Source: Bartonella tribocorum (GTDB lineage: Bacteria > Pseudomonadota > Alphaproteobacteria > Rhizobiales > Rhizobiaceae). From it: a stretch of 64,000 nucleotides of DNA. The stretch covers positions 62,001 to 126,000 of the forward strand of contig NZ_NJGE01000004.1 in assembly GCF_002777915.1 (NCBI RefSeq). The letters run 5' to 3'. The translations under genes and the position numbers were made by a program. Shown piece after piece: positions 41,143 through 54,533 of this stretch. Within the stretch, counting starts at the first letter, position 1. Every line of letters starts with the position of its first letter. The notes beneath the pieces are model-generated. The model saw only the letters and a program-made list of their open reading frames with translations. It had not been told where the DNA came from and ran no database searches.

Positions 41143-41562
41143 ATGAAGATGAATAAAAAGCGAAACTATGAGCAAGAATTGCGCACAGCTGGTTTAAGAG
41201 TAACGCGCCAACGGCGTGTTATTCTTGATATTTTGGCTGATACAAATGATCATCCTAATGCATTTGAGATTTTTGAGCGTGCAAATAAGATAGATTCGAG
41301 TATTTCACTCTCAACGGTTTATCGAACTATGAAAACATTGGAAGGAAATGGAAAAATTCACCGTCATACCTTTGGTGGTGGCCCATCTCGTTTTGAGCAA
41401 GCAGATGGGCAACATCATGATCATCTCATTGATATAGAAACAGGACAAGTTATCGAATTTCATTCGGATGTTATTGAAAAATTGCAAGAGGAAATTGCAA
41501 AATCCCTTGGCTATGATATTATTCATCATCGTCTTGAACTTTATGGAAAAAAAAACTCTTAA
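41143..41562 (+). CDS. fur: Fur-family metal regulator (Fur/Mur type)
   Basis: 139-residue repressor. The winged helix covers about residues 10-85 ([35 protein letters not shown]) and the metal site has [18 protein letters not shown] near 93-110 and a final [10 protein letters not shown]. No cysteine is present, unlike Zur, and the heme-type residues of Irr are missing, so it belongs to the Fur/Mur branch, which in rhizobia mostly senses manganese. ATG 41143 (or 41149) is chosen just after the secA stop; the frame extends into secA. In many rhizobia this gene sits between rimI and miaB; here it follows secA. Confidence 0.88.
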   Translation: MKMNKKRNYEQELRTAGLRVTRQRRVILDILADTNDHPNAFEIFERANKIDSSISLSTVYRTMKTLEGNGKIHRHTFGGGPSRFEQADGQHHDHLIDIETGQVIEFHSDVIEKLQEEIAKSLGYDIIHHRLELYGKKNS

Positions 41563-41783
41563 AAAGATGATATGCCATGAGATGAAGATATCTCAGACAG
41601 TTGCATTTTATAAAAATTTACCTTGAAAATAGAATAGTTTTCATTGGCAAAAAAGCTTTTCTGCTTTATTACCGCTTTTTGTATGATGCTATAGGGTCAT
41701 TCATTGCCAGTGTGATAACAAAAAAGCATTGCAATAAAATATTTGTAAAAAATTGTATTATGAAAAATTAGGCCAATATTATC

Positions 41784-42856
41784 ATGGTTTCTTTGCCACA
41801 AGATCGCATAAAACAGCTTGAAAAGCGCTTTGAAATAATTGAAAGCCAAATGACGACCAATCCAAATGCTGAAACATACGTGAAATTAGCTTCTGAATAC
41901 GCAGAGTTACAACCCGTTATTGCCTCTATACGCGCATTAAATGCTTTTTACGGAGAGATTACAGAATTAGAAACGATTATCAACGATAAACAAACAGATA
42001 TAGAAATGCGTAATCTTGCTCAAGAAGAGCTACCGTCATTACATAAAAAAGTAGAGCAACTTGAAAAAGAACTCCAAATTCTGCTTTTGCCTAAAGATGT
42101 AGCAGATGAAAAAAGCGCTATTGTTGAGATTCGAGCAGGAACGGGTGGATCAGAAGCAGCACTTTTTTCTGGTGATCTTTTCCGCATGTATGAACGTTAT
42201 GCCCATGCTCACCATTGGAAAGTAGAGGTTATTTCACTCAGTGAGGGGGAAGTTGGGGGATATAAAGAGATTATTGCTACCATCTCAGGAAAAGGTGTCT
42301 TTTCTAAATTAAAATACGAATCAGGTGTCCATCGTGTGCAACGTATCCCTGAAACAGAGACTGGAGGACGTATCCATACATCAGCAGCAACCGTTGCCGT
42401 GCTTCCAGAGGCTGAAGAAATTGATATCGATATTCGTCCTGAAGATATTCGTATCGATACAATGCGTGCATCTGGAGCAGGAGGACAGCATGTCAATACA
42501 ACAGATTCAGCTGTTCGTATCACGCATATCCCAACAGGAATCATGGTCGTGCAAGCAGAAAAATCACAACACCAAAACCGTGCACGAGCTCTTCAAATTT
42601 TAAGGGCACGCTTATTCGATATCGAACGACAAAAGGTAGAAAGTGAACGTTCAGCTTCTCGTAAAAGCCAAGTTGGCTCTGGTGATCGTTCAGAACGTAT
42701 TCGTACCTATAATTTTCCACAAGGACGTGTCACTGATCACCGTATTAATCTAACCCTGTACAAGCTTGATCGCATTTTAGAAGGAGATCTTGATGAGATT
42801 ATTCATGCACTCATTTCAGATCACCAAACAGCACTCCTGATGGAAATGGATAATAA

Positions 42857-42860
<4 letters not shown>
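41784..42860 (+). CDS. prfA: Peptide chain release factor 1
   Basis: Recognises UAA and UAG and triggers peptide release. 358 residues. The GGQ motif is at residues 233-235 ([16 protein letters not shown]), and the tripeptide anticodon PxT region is near 180 ([17 protein letters not shown]). The gene end overlaps the start of prmC, whose product methylates the GGQ glutamine. The 221-bp gap upstream has no gene. Confidence 0.98.
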
Positions 42861-46837
<3,977 letters not shown>

Positions 46838-46856
<19 letters not shown>

Positions 46857-47236
46857 AATCTTTCCAATCCCTTTTTTACACAAATAACGTCTTCATCAGT
46901 GCCACGTAGCTCAAAACGATAAAGGCAAGGTACACAACATTTTTCAGCAATGATCTTACTGGCTAAATTATAATAGCGCCCAAAATTGCGATTCCCATTG
47001 CCAATGACGCCACGAATTAACTTGCGATTCTCAGCTTCATTAAGAAAACGAATAACAGCTTTCGGTACCGCCCCTCTTCCTTCTCCATCTGCATAGGTAG
47101 GAACAACCAGTACATAAGGTTCACCAACGAATGCAGAGGGATTTCTTTTATCAATTTTGAAGAGTCGTTGACCAAGCTGCAAGACAAAATGTTCTGTATT
47201 ACCCGTTGCACTCGAATAATAAACAATGAGCCCCAT
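46838..47236 (-). CDS. nrdI: Flavodoxin-like NrdI
   Basis: FMN protein that supplies oxidant for assembling the dimanganese-tyrosyl cofactor of NrdF. 132 residues. The FMN phosphate loop [12 protein letters not shown] is at residues 6-17 and [14 protein letters not shown] near 75-88 is the flavin-contacting loop. Its start overlaps the nrdH stop by one base and its end overlaps nrdE. Presence of NrdI suggests manganese can be used in vivo (family knowledge). Confidence 0.95.
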
Positions 47237-47460
47237 TAAGCACAGAGGCCACTAATCATATCTGGTCTAAAACCAGACCAATGATTCTCACCACAAACAA
47301 CGACAGGAACCTGACGATACCCCAGAGATTGAACAAAACTGTATGCTTGTTCATCACAGGAAATATCAACAACACGATAATGAATGCCTTTTGCATCAAA
47401 AGCACGGCGTGTAGCATCACATTGAACACAAGATGGTTTGCTATAAATAGTGATCGACAT
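47236..47460 (-). CDS. nrdH: Glutaredoxin-like protein NrdH
   Basis: Thiol electron donor to NrdE, reduced by thioredoxin reductase. 74 residues from ATG 47460 (a TTG nine bases upstream is also open). Redox motif SCVQC is near residues 10-14, with the NrdH C-terminal signature WSGFRPDMI. First gene of nrdHIEF. The likely promoter is about 500 bp upstream under an NrdR-like palindrome, so the leader is unusually long. Confidence 0.95.
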   Translation of the reverse strand: MSITIYSKPSCVQCDATRRAFDAKGIHYRVVDISCDEQAYSFVQSLGYRQVPVVVCGENHWSGFRPDMISGLCA

Positions 47461-47920
47461 TTTCTTCAACTTTCACAATTCAAAACAATCAACCCTACCT
47501 AAGAGAGTTAATCTAATAATTTTATAGGTACTCAAGAATAACAAACAACAGAAATTGTACGCAAAACGCGCGATTATTTTCAAACAGCACACAGCTTCTT
47601 GAAAATAACGGAATCTCTCATCAAATAACTTCAAAGAATATGATGAGAATAAGCGATTATTCTACAACTTAAATGGAGTTCCCTAGTCATAAAACAACCT
47701 TTTGCTTGGCAAACAATTCCCTCCTGCTGTCTAAAAAACTAACGTTCTAAACCACCGTTTTCAAGAGTTCTGTTTTACTCTTTTACGGCAAAAATCAATT
47801 ACAAAAATGAAAAGAAATTCTTCCAAAAGAGATAGCTCAGCAAGAATATCATTATATCCTTGCTCAACAAACTTTTACGATAACGTTGGAAATAACTTAG
47901 ATACCAAACGAAACACACTA

Positions 47921-47998
47921 ACACCCTCTCTTGTGCTTATTTAGAATCACCAATCATTTTGACACTATATATAGTATATACTCTCTCTCTTTCGTCAA
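47921..47998 (-). promoter_or_regulatory. nrdHIEF promoter with NrdR-like boxes
   Basis: On the minus strand TTGACG (47998-47993), 16-bp spacer and TACTAT (47976-47971). A palindrome ACTATATATAGT (47964-47975), within ACACTATATATAGTAT, covers the -10 and fits the NrdR box consensus (ACACWATATATWGTGT). A weaker match, ACACCCTCTCTTGTGC (47921-47936), lies 41 bp away, about four helix turns. NrdR usually binds paired boxes spaced by whole turns. Confidence 0.6.
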
Positions 47999-48063
47999 GA
48001 AAAATTCGACCATTATTTTGAATTGTCCACGATCTTCCCACTAAAATACTCAACACACAAAAT

Positions 48064-48114
48064 TATGTAATAATATAACATTTTATTGACAAACGTTATA
48101 TTATTACATAGTTA
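48064..48114 (+). promoter_or_regulatory. znuCBA promoter with two Zur-box-like operators
   Basis: TATGTAATAATATAAC (48064-48079) and its exact reverse complement GTTATATTATTACATA (48095-48110). The left arm continues ATTTT, giving ATGTAATAATATAACATTT, one change from the E. coli-type Zur box ATGTTATAATATAACATTT. TTGACA (48086-48091) lies between the arms and TAGTTA 17 bp later serves as -10, so both sites would block polymerase when zinc is plentiful. Confidence 0.75.
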
Positions 48115-48133
48115 TCCAAGATAATAAGCAAAG

Positions 48134-48898
48134 ATGGTATACGTTATGGATCTGCATTTTAAAAAGACAACATTAGGCTATGGGAATAGGATAGCGATCA
48201 AGGGCTTTTCAGCAAAGTTAAAAGCAGGTTCCTTGATCGCAATAACGGGTGATAACGGTGCTGGAAAATCAACATTGCTCAAAGCCATCGCCGGATTGAT
48301 AAAACCTCTTAAAGGGAAAATTACAAAACCTAAAAAAAGCCGCATTGCTTATCTTGCTCAGCAATGTGATATAGACCAAACATTTCCAATTGATGTAAAA
48401 ACACTTGTAAAAACAGGATTATGGTCTTTTTGTGGATTGTGGAAAAATCAGCGTCCTTATGATTCTAAGATTCAGAACGCACTTGAAATGGTCGGCCTCA
48501 CAGCACTTGCCAACCGTTCGCTTGAAACATTATCAGGTGGGCAATTACAACGCGCCCTTTTTGCACGTATCATTGTACAAGATGCCGATATTATCTTGCT
48601 TGACGAACCTTTCAATGGTATCGACCGTAATACTCAAAAAGACCTTCTTGCACTGATCACGTACTGGCAACAGCAAGGACGTACAGTTCTCACAGCACTC
48701 CATGACCCTTTCGTCGTGCAAGAATTTTTTCCTCAAATGATTCAAATTAATCAACAAAACGCCTTTTATGGAGAAACAACACAGTTTCTCGACAACACCA
48801 TTCACAACGTTATACCTTCCCTCTTCTCAAACTCTTTGTGTATTCGTACACCAAAACAGCACCCTCCTATTAATGATTCTCTCTTTATCAGGTTATAA
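48134..48898 (+). CDS. znuC: Zinc ABC transporter ATP-binding protein ZnuC
   Basis: ATPase that powers zinc import. 254 residues. Walker A GDNGAGKST is near residues 38-46, the signature LSGGQLQRALFAR near 137-149 and Walker B IILLDEPF near 154-161. It is paired with an ABC-3-type permease and a His-rich binding protein, giving ZnuCBA. ATG 48138-range alternatives: ATG 48134 and ATG 48146 are both possible starts. Confidence 0.9.
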   Translation: MVYVMDLHFKKTTLGYGNRIAIKGFSAKLKAGSLIAITGDNGAGKSTLLKAIAGLIKPLKGKITKPKKSRIAYLAQQCDIDQTFPIDVKTLVKTGLWSFCGLWKNQRPYDSKIQNALEMVGLTALANRSLETLSGGQLQRALFARIIVQDADIILLDEPFNGIDRNTQKDLLALITYWQQQGRTVLTALHDPFVVQEFFPQMIQINQQNAFYGETTQFLDNTIHNVIPSLFSNSLCIRTPKQHPPINDSLFIRL

Positions 48899-48901
48899 GA
48901 C

Positions 48902-49771
48902 GTGTATGCATTTTTTCTTGCCCCTTTTGTTGATTTCCACTTCATGCAGAATGCCCTTATCGGCTCTATTCTGCTCTCTATTAGCGCTTGTCCTGTTGGT
49001 GTATTTTTGATGCTCCGTGGAATGAGTTTGACAGGAGATGCTATTTCTCATGCTATTCTTCCTGGTGTTGCAACTGCTTTTCTCATTTGCGGCTTCTCTC
49101 TTATATCTATGACACTTGGGGGTATTTTTGCTGGTATTATTGTTGCTTTAGCAACCGTTTTAATTTCACGAAATAGCTTTCAGAAAGAAGATGCATCCAT
49201 GACCGTCTTTTATCTTATTGCACTTGCAGCAGGCGTCATTATTATCTCACTGAAAGATTCAACCATTGAACTGCTTCATCTCTTATTTGGATCGGTTCTT
49301 GCAATTGATACGCAAGCTCTTTGGTTGATCTCTATCATAATGCTGATCACACTCTGCTGCCTTTTTGTTTTTTGGCGTGCGCTTGTTTTAGAAAGTTTTG
49401 ATCCCCTCTTTTTTAAATCACTTTCTCCATTGAGTAAATATATTCATATCTCATTGCTTGGACTTGTCGTATTGAATCTGGTTGGAGGCTTTCAATCCCT
49501 AGGAACATTACTTTCCGTTGGCATTATGATGATTCCAGCGATTGCAGCTCGTTTTTGGTTTTCACGCTTAGGCCCTATTTGTGTGCTTTCCACTCTTTTG
49601 GGTATCATTTCTAGCGTATGTGGTCTTCTGCTTTCTTTTCATCTCTCACTGCCCTCTGGCCCTGCTATCATCATTGCCGCAGGATTTATTTACCTTATTT
49701 CCTGCCTAATAAGTCCACGCGGTTTTATTGTAACATGGTTTCCCCATCTCTTTTATACGTCCTCAATTTAA
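48902..49771 (+). CDS. znuB: Zinc ABC transporter permease ZnuB
   Basis: ABC-3 family membrane permease of 289 residues with about eight hydrophobic segments. The GMSLTGDAISHAILPGVATAFLI region (ends G and I) near residues 39-61 is a family signature, as is GTLLSVGIMMIPAIAARFW near 201-219. The start is GTG 48902, three bases after the znuC stop, so the genes are coupled. It transports zinc (or manganese) ions delivered by ZnuA. Confidence 0.9.
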   Translation: MYAFFLAPFVDFHFMQNALIGSILLSISACPVGVFLMLRGMSLTGDAISHAILPGVATAFLICGFSLISMTLGGIFAGIIVALATVLISRNSFQKEDASMTVFYLIALAAGVIIISLKDSTIELLHLLFGSVLAIDTQALWLISIIMLITLCCLFVFWRALVLESFDPLFFKSLSPLSKYIHISLLGLVVLNLVGGFQSLGTLLSVGIMMIPAIAARFWFSRLGPICVLSTLLGIISSVCGLLLSFHLSLPSGPAIIIAAGFIYLISCLISPRGFIVTWFPHLFYTSSI

Positions 49772-49781
49772 GGAAAAAATT

Positions 49782-50702
49782 ATGTCTAAATTTACTCAAA
49801 AATTTGTTCTGCTTAGTGCTTTATTATTTGCCTTTTCTCCCTTTTCTGCTTCTGCGCACAATAAAATAAAAGTTGTTGCAAGCTTTTCTATTCTTGCAGA
49901 TCTCGTAAAAAATGTAGCAGGCAACAATATCTCTATGACCACTTTTGTAGGACCCAATGCGAATACCCATACTTATGAACCCACCCCCCACGATGCTCAA
50001 GCTCTTAGAAACGCTCAGATTATTTTTATCAACGGACTTCATTTAGAGGGATTCATTGACCGCCTCATCACAGCAAGCGGTACAAAAGCACTTCTTGTCG
50101 AGGTTAGCGCTAATATTCCTCCCCTCGAAATGAAACATCAAGAACATGATGCTCATCACCACCATCACAGTATTATTGATCCGCATGCTTGGCAAACAAT
50201 TCCCAATGTCGAAATCTATGTGAAGAATATCGCTGCTGCTTTTTGTAAAATTGATTCACAATCTTGTACACGCTACAATAAAAATGCCGAAACCTACATC
50301 AAAAAACTTAAAACAGCACAAGATGCCCTAAAAGCAAAAATTGCAACCATCCCTCAAGATAAACGTATTATTATCACATCTCATGATGCTTTTGGCTATT
50401 TTGCCAAAGAATATGGCTTTACTATCCTTGCGCCTCAAAGCGCTTCAACAGAAGCTGAAGCAACCGCAGCTGATGTTGCTAAACTTATCAAACAAATTAA
50501 AGCGAATAAAGCAGCAGCATTGTTCGTTGAAAATATCTCTAATCCCCGTCTCATAAAACAAATTTCAAAAGAAACAGGTTTAAAAATTGGTGGAACCCTT
50601 TATTCTGATGCATTGTCAAACGAAAATGGTCCTGCCGCAACTTATCTCGATATGATGGAGCATAATGTGAATACCATCATTAATGCCATCACTAAACATT
50701 AA
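49782..50702 (+). CDS. znuA: Zinc-binding periplasmic protein ZnuA
   Basis: Solute-binding protein of the cluster A-I (SBP_bac_9) family, 306 residues. The signal peptide runs to about residue 25 (cut after SASA before HNKIK). A His-rich loop HQEHDAHHHHH near residues 122-132, followed by DPHAW, is typical of ZnuA rather than manganese-specific homologues. Metal ligand histidines appear in HTYEP near 65 and HDAFGYF near 203. The Zur-like operators upstream agree with zinc. AAGGAAAAAATT precedes the ATG. Confidence 0.92.
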   Translation: MSKFTQKFVLLSALLFAFSPFSASAHNKIKVVASFSILADLVKNVAGNNISMTTFVGPNANTHTYEPTPHDAQALRNAQIIFINGLHLEGFIDRLITASGTKALLVEVSANIPPLEMKHQEHDAHHHHHSIIDPHAWQTIPNVEIYVKNIAAAFCKIDSQSCTRYNKNAETYIKKLKTAQDALKAKIATIPQDKRIIITSHDAFGYFAKEYGFTILAPQSASTEAEATAADVAKLIKQIKANKAAALFVENISNPRLIKQISKETGLKIGGTLYSDALSNENGPAATYLDMMEHNVNTIINAITKH

Positions 50703-50814
50703 AAATCTTTTTATAGAAGAAAAAAGTTCATAAAGTTACAAGCCCATGGTTATATTAAAAAATGATATGAAATAAAGTTAATTTTACAGAACAAATTTAT
50801 ACTCTATAGATGTT

Positions 50815-50850
50815 GAGATAGATAAAACCATAAGTGGATTTATCTATCTC
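50815..50850 (+). repeat. 12-bp perfect inverted repeat after znuA
   Basis: GAGATAGATAAA (50815-50826) and TTTATCTATCTC (50839-50850) with a 12-base loop, 113 bp after the znuA stop. No T-run follows, so it may be an mRNA 3'-end stabiliser, a factor-dependent terminator or a remnant. Confidence 0.55.
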
Positions 50851-50970
50851 ATGTCATGGAGCTCAAACTGCAAAAATTATCATGCTCTATTTACAACGTT
50901 TCTTTTGCAATAACTCTCAATACTTGGAACAATTCATAAGAAATATTTTAAGCCCTTTCTTAAATATTTT

Positions 50971-51112
50971 ATCCACACAGCCCTTTCCGCTTGTAACGGC
51001 AAGCGAATAATTTTGATTGCTTCAACATGGAACAGATTTGAAATGAGGAAACTTATGGTTTTCGGGATTCTCATTCAACACTCAAAATAGTGAATTATCA
51101 TTATAAATCAAT
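50971..51112 (+). repeat. dispersed intergenic repeat, copy B
   Basis: CCACACAG...CTTGTAACGGCAAGCGAAT then ATTTTGATTGCTTCAA (about 50973-51016), and TTATCATTATAAATCAAT near 51096-51113. Same two blocks as copies A, C and D. No integrase relic lies beside this copy. Confidence 0.55.
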
Positions 51113-51642
51113 CTATTGTTGTTAAATAAAACGTACTTATTCTTGTACGTACTATTCAGAATAGTGTCCTGTTTTTATGGATAAAATAGATCTTTATATC
51201 ACTGATCAAAGCTAAGATATGGAGTACCTAACGCCACCATTTGTGAATAATTTTTTCTCTTTATTTTTCTTATGCATTCTTTATAAAATATATAAATTAT
51301 CTCATCAGAAAATAAATGATAAGATATTGTTACTCATGAATAAAACACTTTTTTTAATCAGCAAAAATATGATTAATAAATTATTGTTATTCATATTAAT
51401 TGCAATGAAAAAACTTTATTATGTTTAAAAAATGATCTTCTTAAAACCGTAAAAGGATAGAATGTCTTCATATGCGTATTTCAACACGCTTGGTATCATG
51501 TGACAACGCATCATAACAAAAAATTTTAATTTTTTTGATCTCACCGGTTACACTCTGATTTTGTGAATGTAATTGAGAGAGCCAAAATATAATACTATCA
51601 TAATGCAGCATAAAAAAAGTATTATCACATCAATTATAATGT

Positions 51643-52689
51643 TTACTTATTCCCTGTTCGCTTTCCAGTGTTTTTGTTAAACGTATGAAAATTTTGGTGA
51701 GCGACAGTGAAACTGAGTTTTTGACCATAGTCTTGTGTCAAGCGTTCTTTTATTTCAATCGTAAAAATGAGATCATTCCAACGCGTTAAGACATGGCAAC
51801 CTGTTCCAATCGGCTTGATAAGCTCAATTTGTGTGTGGAAGACAGGTCCTTTATCTGGGTGTTCGCCCAATAAAATTATTTCGGGTCTGAAAGCTAAAAG
51901 ATCAGTTTCTTCGCTATAGGCAAATGAATGGCCTAAATGTTGTTCTAGAACATGACGATCAAGAAAATTCATCGGTGGAGAACCGATAAAATCTGCAACA
52001 AATGTGGTTGCTGGCGTATCGTAAATTTCCATTGGTGTTCCAATTTGCTCGATAGCTCCTTTATTCAAAACGACTATTCTATCAGCTAATGTCATGGCTT
52101 CTAGTTGATCATGGGTAACATAAAGACTGGTTGTTCCTAATGAACGCTGTAGCGTTTTTATCTCAATACACATTTGCGCCCGTAATTTTGCATCAAGATT
52201 TGAAAGAGGTTCATCAAAGAGAAAAACACGGGGTTGACGTACAATCACACGTCCCATTGCAACGCGCTGGCGTTGTCCCCCTGATAACTGTCGTGGTTTA
52301 CGATCAAGAAATGGTTCTATCTCCAAAAGCTTTGCCGCATGTGCGATGCGTTTTTTTATTTCTTCTTTAGGCGTTTTACGATTTTTAAGACCATATTCTA
52401 AGTTTCCACGAACTGTCATATGAGGATAAAGGGCATAATTTTGAAAAACCATAGCAATATCACGATCAGCTGGTTCACGATCATTGATACGTTCGTTATC
52501 AATACATAATTCACCTGAGGTTACTTGTTCAAGTCCTGCAATAATACGTAACAACGTTGATTTTCCGCATCCTGAAGGACCAACAAGAACAAGAAGCTCT
52601 TTATCAGCAACAGTTAAGTTTAAGTCATCAATAACCAGAATGCCGTTGTCATATCGTTTTTTTATATTTGATAACTGGATGATGGCCAC
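51643..52689 (-). CDS. ugpC: sn-glycerol-3-phosphate ABC transporter ATP-binding protein
   Basis: ATPase of the CUT1/MalK type, 348 residues. Walker [10 protein letters not shown] is near residues 37-45, the signature [13 protein letters not shown] near 134-146 and Walker [12 protein letters not shown] near 155-165. The C-terminal TOBE/MDR regulatory domain is from about 240. In CUT1 systems this subunit energises UgpA/UgpE. It follows ugpE by 2 bp, last in ugpBAEC. Confidence 0.92.
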   Translation of the reverse strand: MAIIQLSNIKKRYDNGILVIDDLNLTVADKELLVLVGPSGCGKSTLLRIIAGLEQVTSGELCIDNERINDREPADRDIAMVFQNYALYPHMTVRGNLEYGLKNRKTPKEEIKKRIAHAAKLLEIEPFLDRKPRQLSGGQRQRVAMGRVIVRQPRVFLFDEPLSNLDAKLRAQMCIEIKTLQRSLGTTSLYVTHDQLEAMTLADRIVVLNKGAIEQIGTPMEIYDTPATTFVADFIGSPPMNFLDRHVLEQHLGHSFAYSEETDLLAFRPEIILLGEHPDKGPVFHTQIELIKPIGTGCHVLTRWNDLIFTIEIKERLTQDYGQKLSFTVAHQNFHTFNKNTGKRTGNK

Positions 52690-52691
52690 AA

Positions 52692-53543
52692 TTACTTCTC
52701 CGTTTCAATAAGACCTTTGATAAAAAGCCGCTGCATGAAGATAACAACAAGAACAGGTGGTACCATGGCAACGACCGATACTGCCATGAGGATATTCCAT
52801 TGAGGATCATGTTGTAGTGATTCGACAACAAGTTGTTTTAAAATAATAAGGATCGTTTGATGATTTTGATCCGTTGTGATGATAAGAGGCCAGAGATATT
52901 GTATCCATCCATAAATAAACATAATGATAAATAAAGCAGCAATATTGCTTTTGCTGAGAGGAAGGAGAATATCCTTAAAAAACTTAAATGGTCCTGCACC
53001 ATCAACACGTGCTGCCTCTAAGAGTTCATCAGGAACAGTCAAAAAAAACTGGCGAAATAAAAATGTAGCGGTTGCAGATGCAATAAGTGGGATAATCATT
53101 CCACTATAGGTGTTGATCATCCCCAATTTCGCAACAACCTCATAGGTTGGAAGAATACGAACTTCAACAGGAAGCATCAATGTAACAAAAATAAGAACAA
53201 AAGCCGTTTTTCGGAAGGGAAAACGCATGTAGACGATTGCATAAGCAGACAAAAGTGAAATAATAATTTTTCCAATACTAATTCCAAAAGCCATAATGAG
53301 TGAATTCATTAAAAGTGGCAAAAGGTTAGGTAGACCACGCTGTGAAAGGCCATTACCAAAAATCGTTTTATAATTTTCCAGAGCGTATTCCCCTGGTAAA
53401 AGAGGAAGTGTTCCTGAATTAAATGCTGCTGAACTATGAGTTGATGCAATGATCGCAACATAAACTGGAAAACAAATAATGATAATGCCAACAATGAGCG
53501 TAATATGGGTTAGAAATTTCAAAACAGGGCGATTTTCAACCAT
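52692..53543 (-). CDS. ugpE: sn-glycerol-3-phosphate ABC transporter permease UgpE
   Basis: Inner-membrane permease of 283 residues with six hydrophobic segments; the EAA loop is [20 protein letters not shown] near residues 168-187. ATG 53543 begins [17 protein letters not shown], the usual UgpE N-terminus, with AGGAAAC upstream; the frame extends 11 codons further. It starts 10 bp after ugpA. Confidence 0.92.
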   Translation of the reverse strand: MVENRPVLKFLTHITLIVGIIIICFPVYVAIIASTHSSAAFNSGTLPLLPGEYALENYKTIFGNGLSQRGLPNLLPLLMNSLIMAFGISIGKIIISLLSAYAIVYMRFPFRKTAFVLIFVTLMLPVEVRILPTYEVVAKLGMINTYSGMIIPLIASATATFLFRQFFLTVPDELLEAARVDGAGPFKFFKDILLPLSKSNIAALFIIMFIYGWIQYLWPLIITTDQNHQTILIILKQLVVESLQHDPQWNILMAVSVVAMVPPVLVVIFMQRLFIKGLIETEK

Positions 53544-53553
53544 AATTTGTTTC

Positions 53554-54438
53554 CTAATATTGTACACGGCGCTCAATCCAGCGAAACTGGATAAAGGTTA
53601 GGACAATAACCATCAACATCAATATTGTTGATTGTGCTGCTGATGCACCGATTATCTGATTTCTAAAGCCATCGTCATATACTTTATAGACGAGGATATT
53701 CGTTGCACGTGCAGGCCCCCCAGAAGTTGTGTTATCAATAATACCAAAAGTATCAAACATAACATAATTGATATTGACGATAAGAAGGAAAAATGTTGTT
53801 GGTGAAATTTGTGGAAAGACCACAGTCCAAAATCGTTTAAAGGGACCAGCACCATCAATGGCTGCTGCTTCTATTTGAGAACGCGGAACGGACTGAAGAG
53901 CTGTAAGAAAAAAGAGAAAATTGTAGGAAATTTGCTTCCAGCTCGCTGCAATGACAATCAGAATCATCGCTTGGGTACCATTAATACGATAATTCCATAG
54001 CACCCCTATTTTTTCCAGAAGAAAAGGAATAATTCCAATGGTGGGATGGAAGATAAACAACCATAATATACCTGCTAATACTGGAGCAACAGCATAGGGC
54101 CAAAGCAAAAACATTGTATAAGCCTTTTTTGCACAGATAACACGGTCAACACAGACAGCCAAAAGAAGTGATATTGTCATTGAAGCGATAGTAACTGAAA
54201 TGGAAAATACTGCGGTTGTAAGAAGTGATTGCAGATAAGTAGGATCAGAAAGAACGGTTAGATAATTTTCAAAACCAATAAAGGTTGTTGTAAAGCCAAA
54301 AGGATCTTCACGCTCAAAGGATGATTTTAGGGCTTGAGCTGCAGGCCAAAAGAAAAACAAAAAAGTCACAAGAAGCTGAGGGAAAAGCAGTCCGTAAGAA
54401 AGGAGACTATTTTTAAAATACGCATTTTTTTCTTGCAT
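53554..54438 (-). CDS. ugpA: sn-glycerol-3-phosphate ABC transporter permease UgpA
   Basis: Inner-membrane permease of 294 residues, six or so hydrophobic segments. The EAA loop IEAAAIDGAGPFKRFWTVVF is near residues 186-205. FGIIDNTTSGGPARATNILVYK (ends F and K) near 233 is typical of UgpA. It is separated from ugpB by 95 bp that hold an attenuator-like hairpin, which would let the binding protein be made in excess. Confidence 0.92.
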   Translation of the reverse strand: MQEKNAYFKNSLLSYGLLFPQLLVTFLFFFWPAAQALKSSFEREDPFGFTTTFIGFENYLTVLSDPTYLQSLLTTAVFSISVTIASMTISLLLAVCVDRVICAKKAYTMFLLWPYAVAPVLAGILWLFIFHPTIGIIPFLLEKIGVLWNYRINGTQAMILIVIAASWKQISYNFLFFLTALQSVPRSQIEAAAIDGAGPFKRFWTVVFPQISPTTFFLLIVNINYVMFDTFGIIDNTTSGGPARATNILVYKVYDDGFRNQIIGASAAQSTILMLMVIVLTFIQFRWIERRVQY

Positions 54439-54482
54439 TCGCAGGGCTCTTTAAATGTAGAGACTTTTAAAAAATAAACAAA

Positions 54483-54511
54483 AAGGACTCAACTGCTTTT
54501 ATTGAGTCTTT
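54483..54511 (-). terminator. attenuator-like hairpin between ugpB and ugpA
   Basis: On the minus strand AAAGACTCAA ... TTGAGTCCTT pair across a 9-base loop (arms 54502-54511 and 54483-54492), followed by a T-rich run. It lies 23 bp after the ugpB stop. Such hairpins often lower expression of the permease genes relative to the binding protein. Confidence 0.65.
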
Positions 54512-54533
54512 AACGTTTAACAAAAAAACGAGA

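Larger units (their letters stand above)
47461..48133. other. 673-bp divergent gap between nrdH and znuC
   Basis: Contains, from left to right, a stretch of about 450 bp without a real gene that would be the nrd leader, two NrdR-like boxes (47921-47936, 47962-47977), and the Zur-box promoter of znuCBA (48064-48114). Tiny frames in the leader on the minus strand include a 19-codon one ending near 47640 and a 17-codon hydrophobic one with AAGGA before its ATG (near 47850). No riboswitch core was recognised. Confidence 0.5.
50703..51642. other. 940-bp gap with a 12-bp hairpin and repeat copy B
   Basis: Convergent gap between znuA and ugpC. Holds a perfect 12-bp inverted repeat at 50815-50850, repeat copy B at 50971-51112, and an AT-rich stretch with a 69-codon frame (51219-51428) that has no ribosome binding site or family likeness. 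ATAATACT/AGTATTAT at 51589-51625 may end the ugp transcript. Confidence 0.5.

Noticed and set aside
47470-47970. Cobalamin riboswitch in the nrd leader
   Set aside because: No B12-box sequence seen, and the enzyme is class Ib, which does not use B12.
51219-51428. 69-codon open frame in the znuA-ugpC gap
   Set aside because: No ribosome binding site, AT-driven composition (Leu/Lys/Phe/Ile), no family likeness; consistent with chance in a 70% AT gap.
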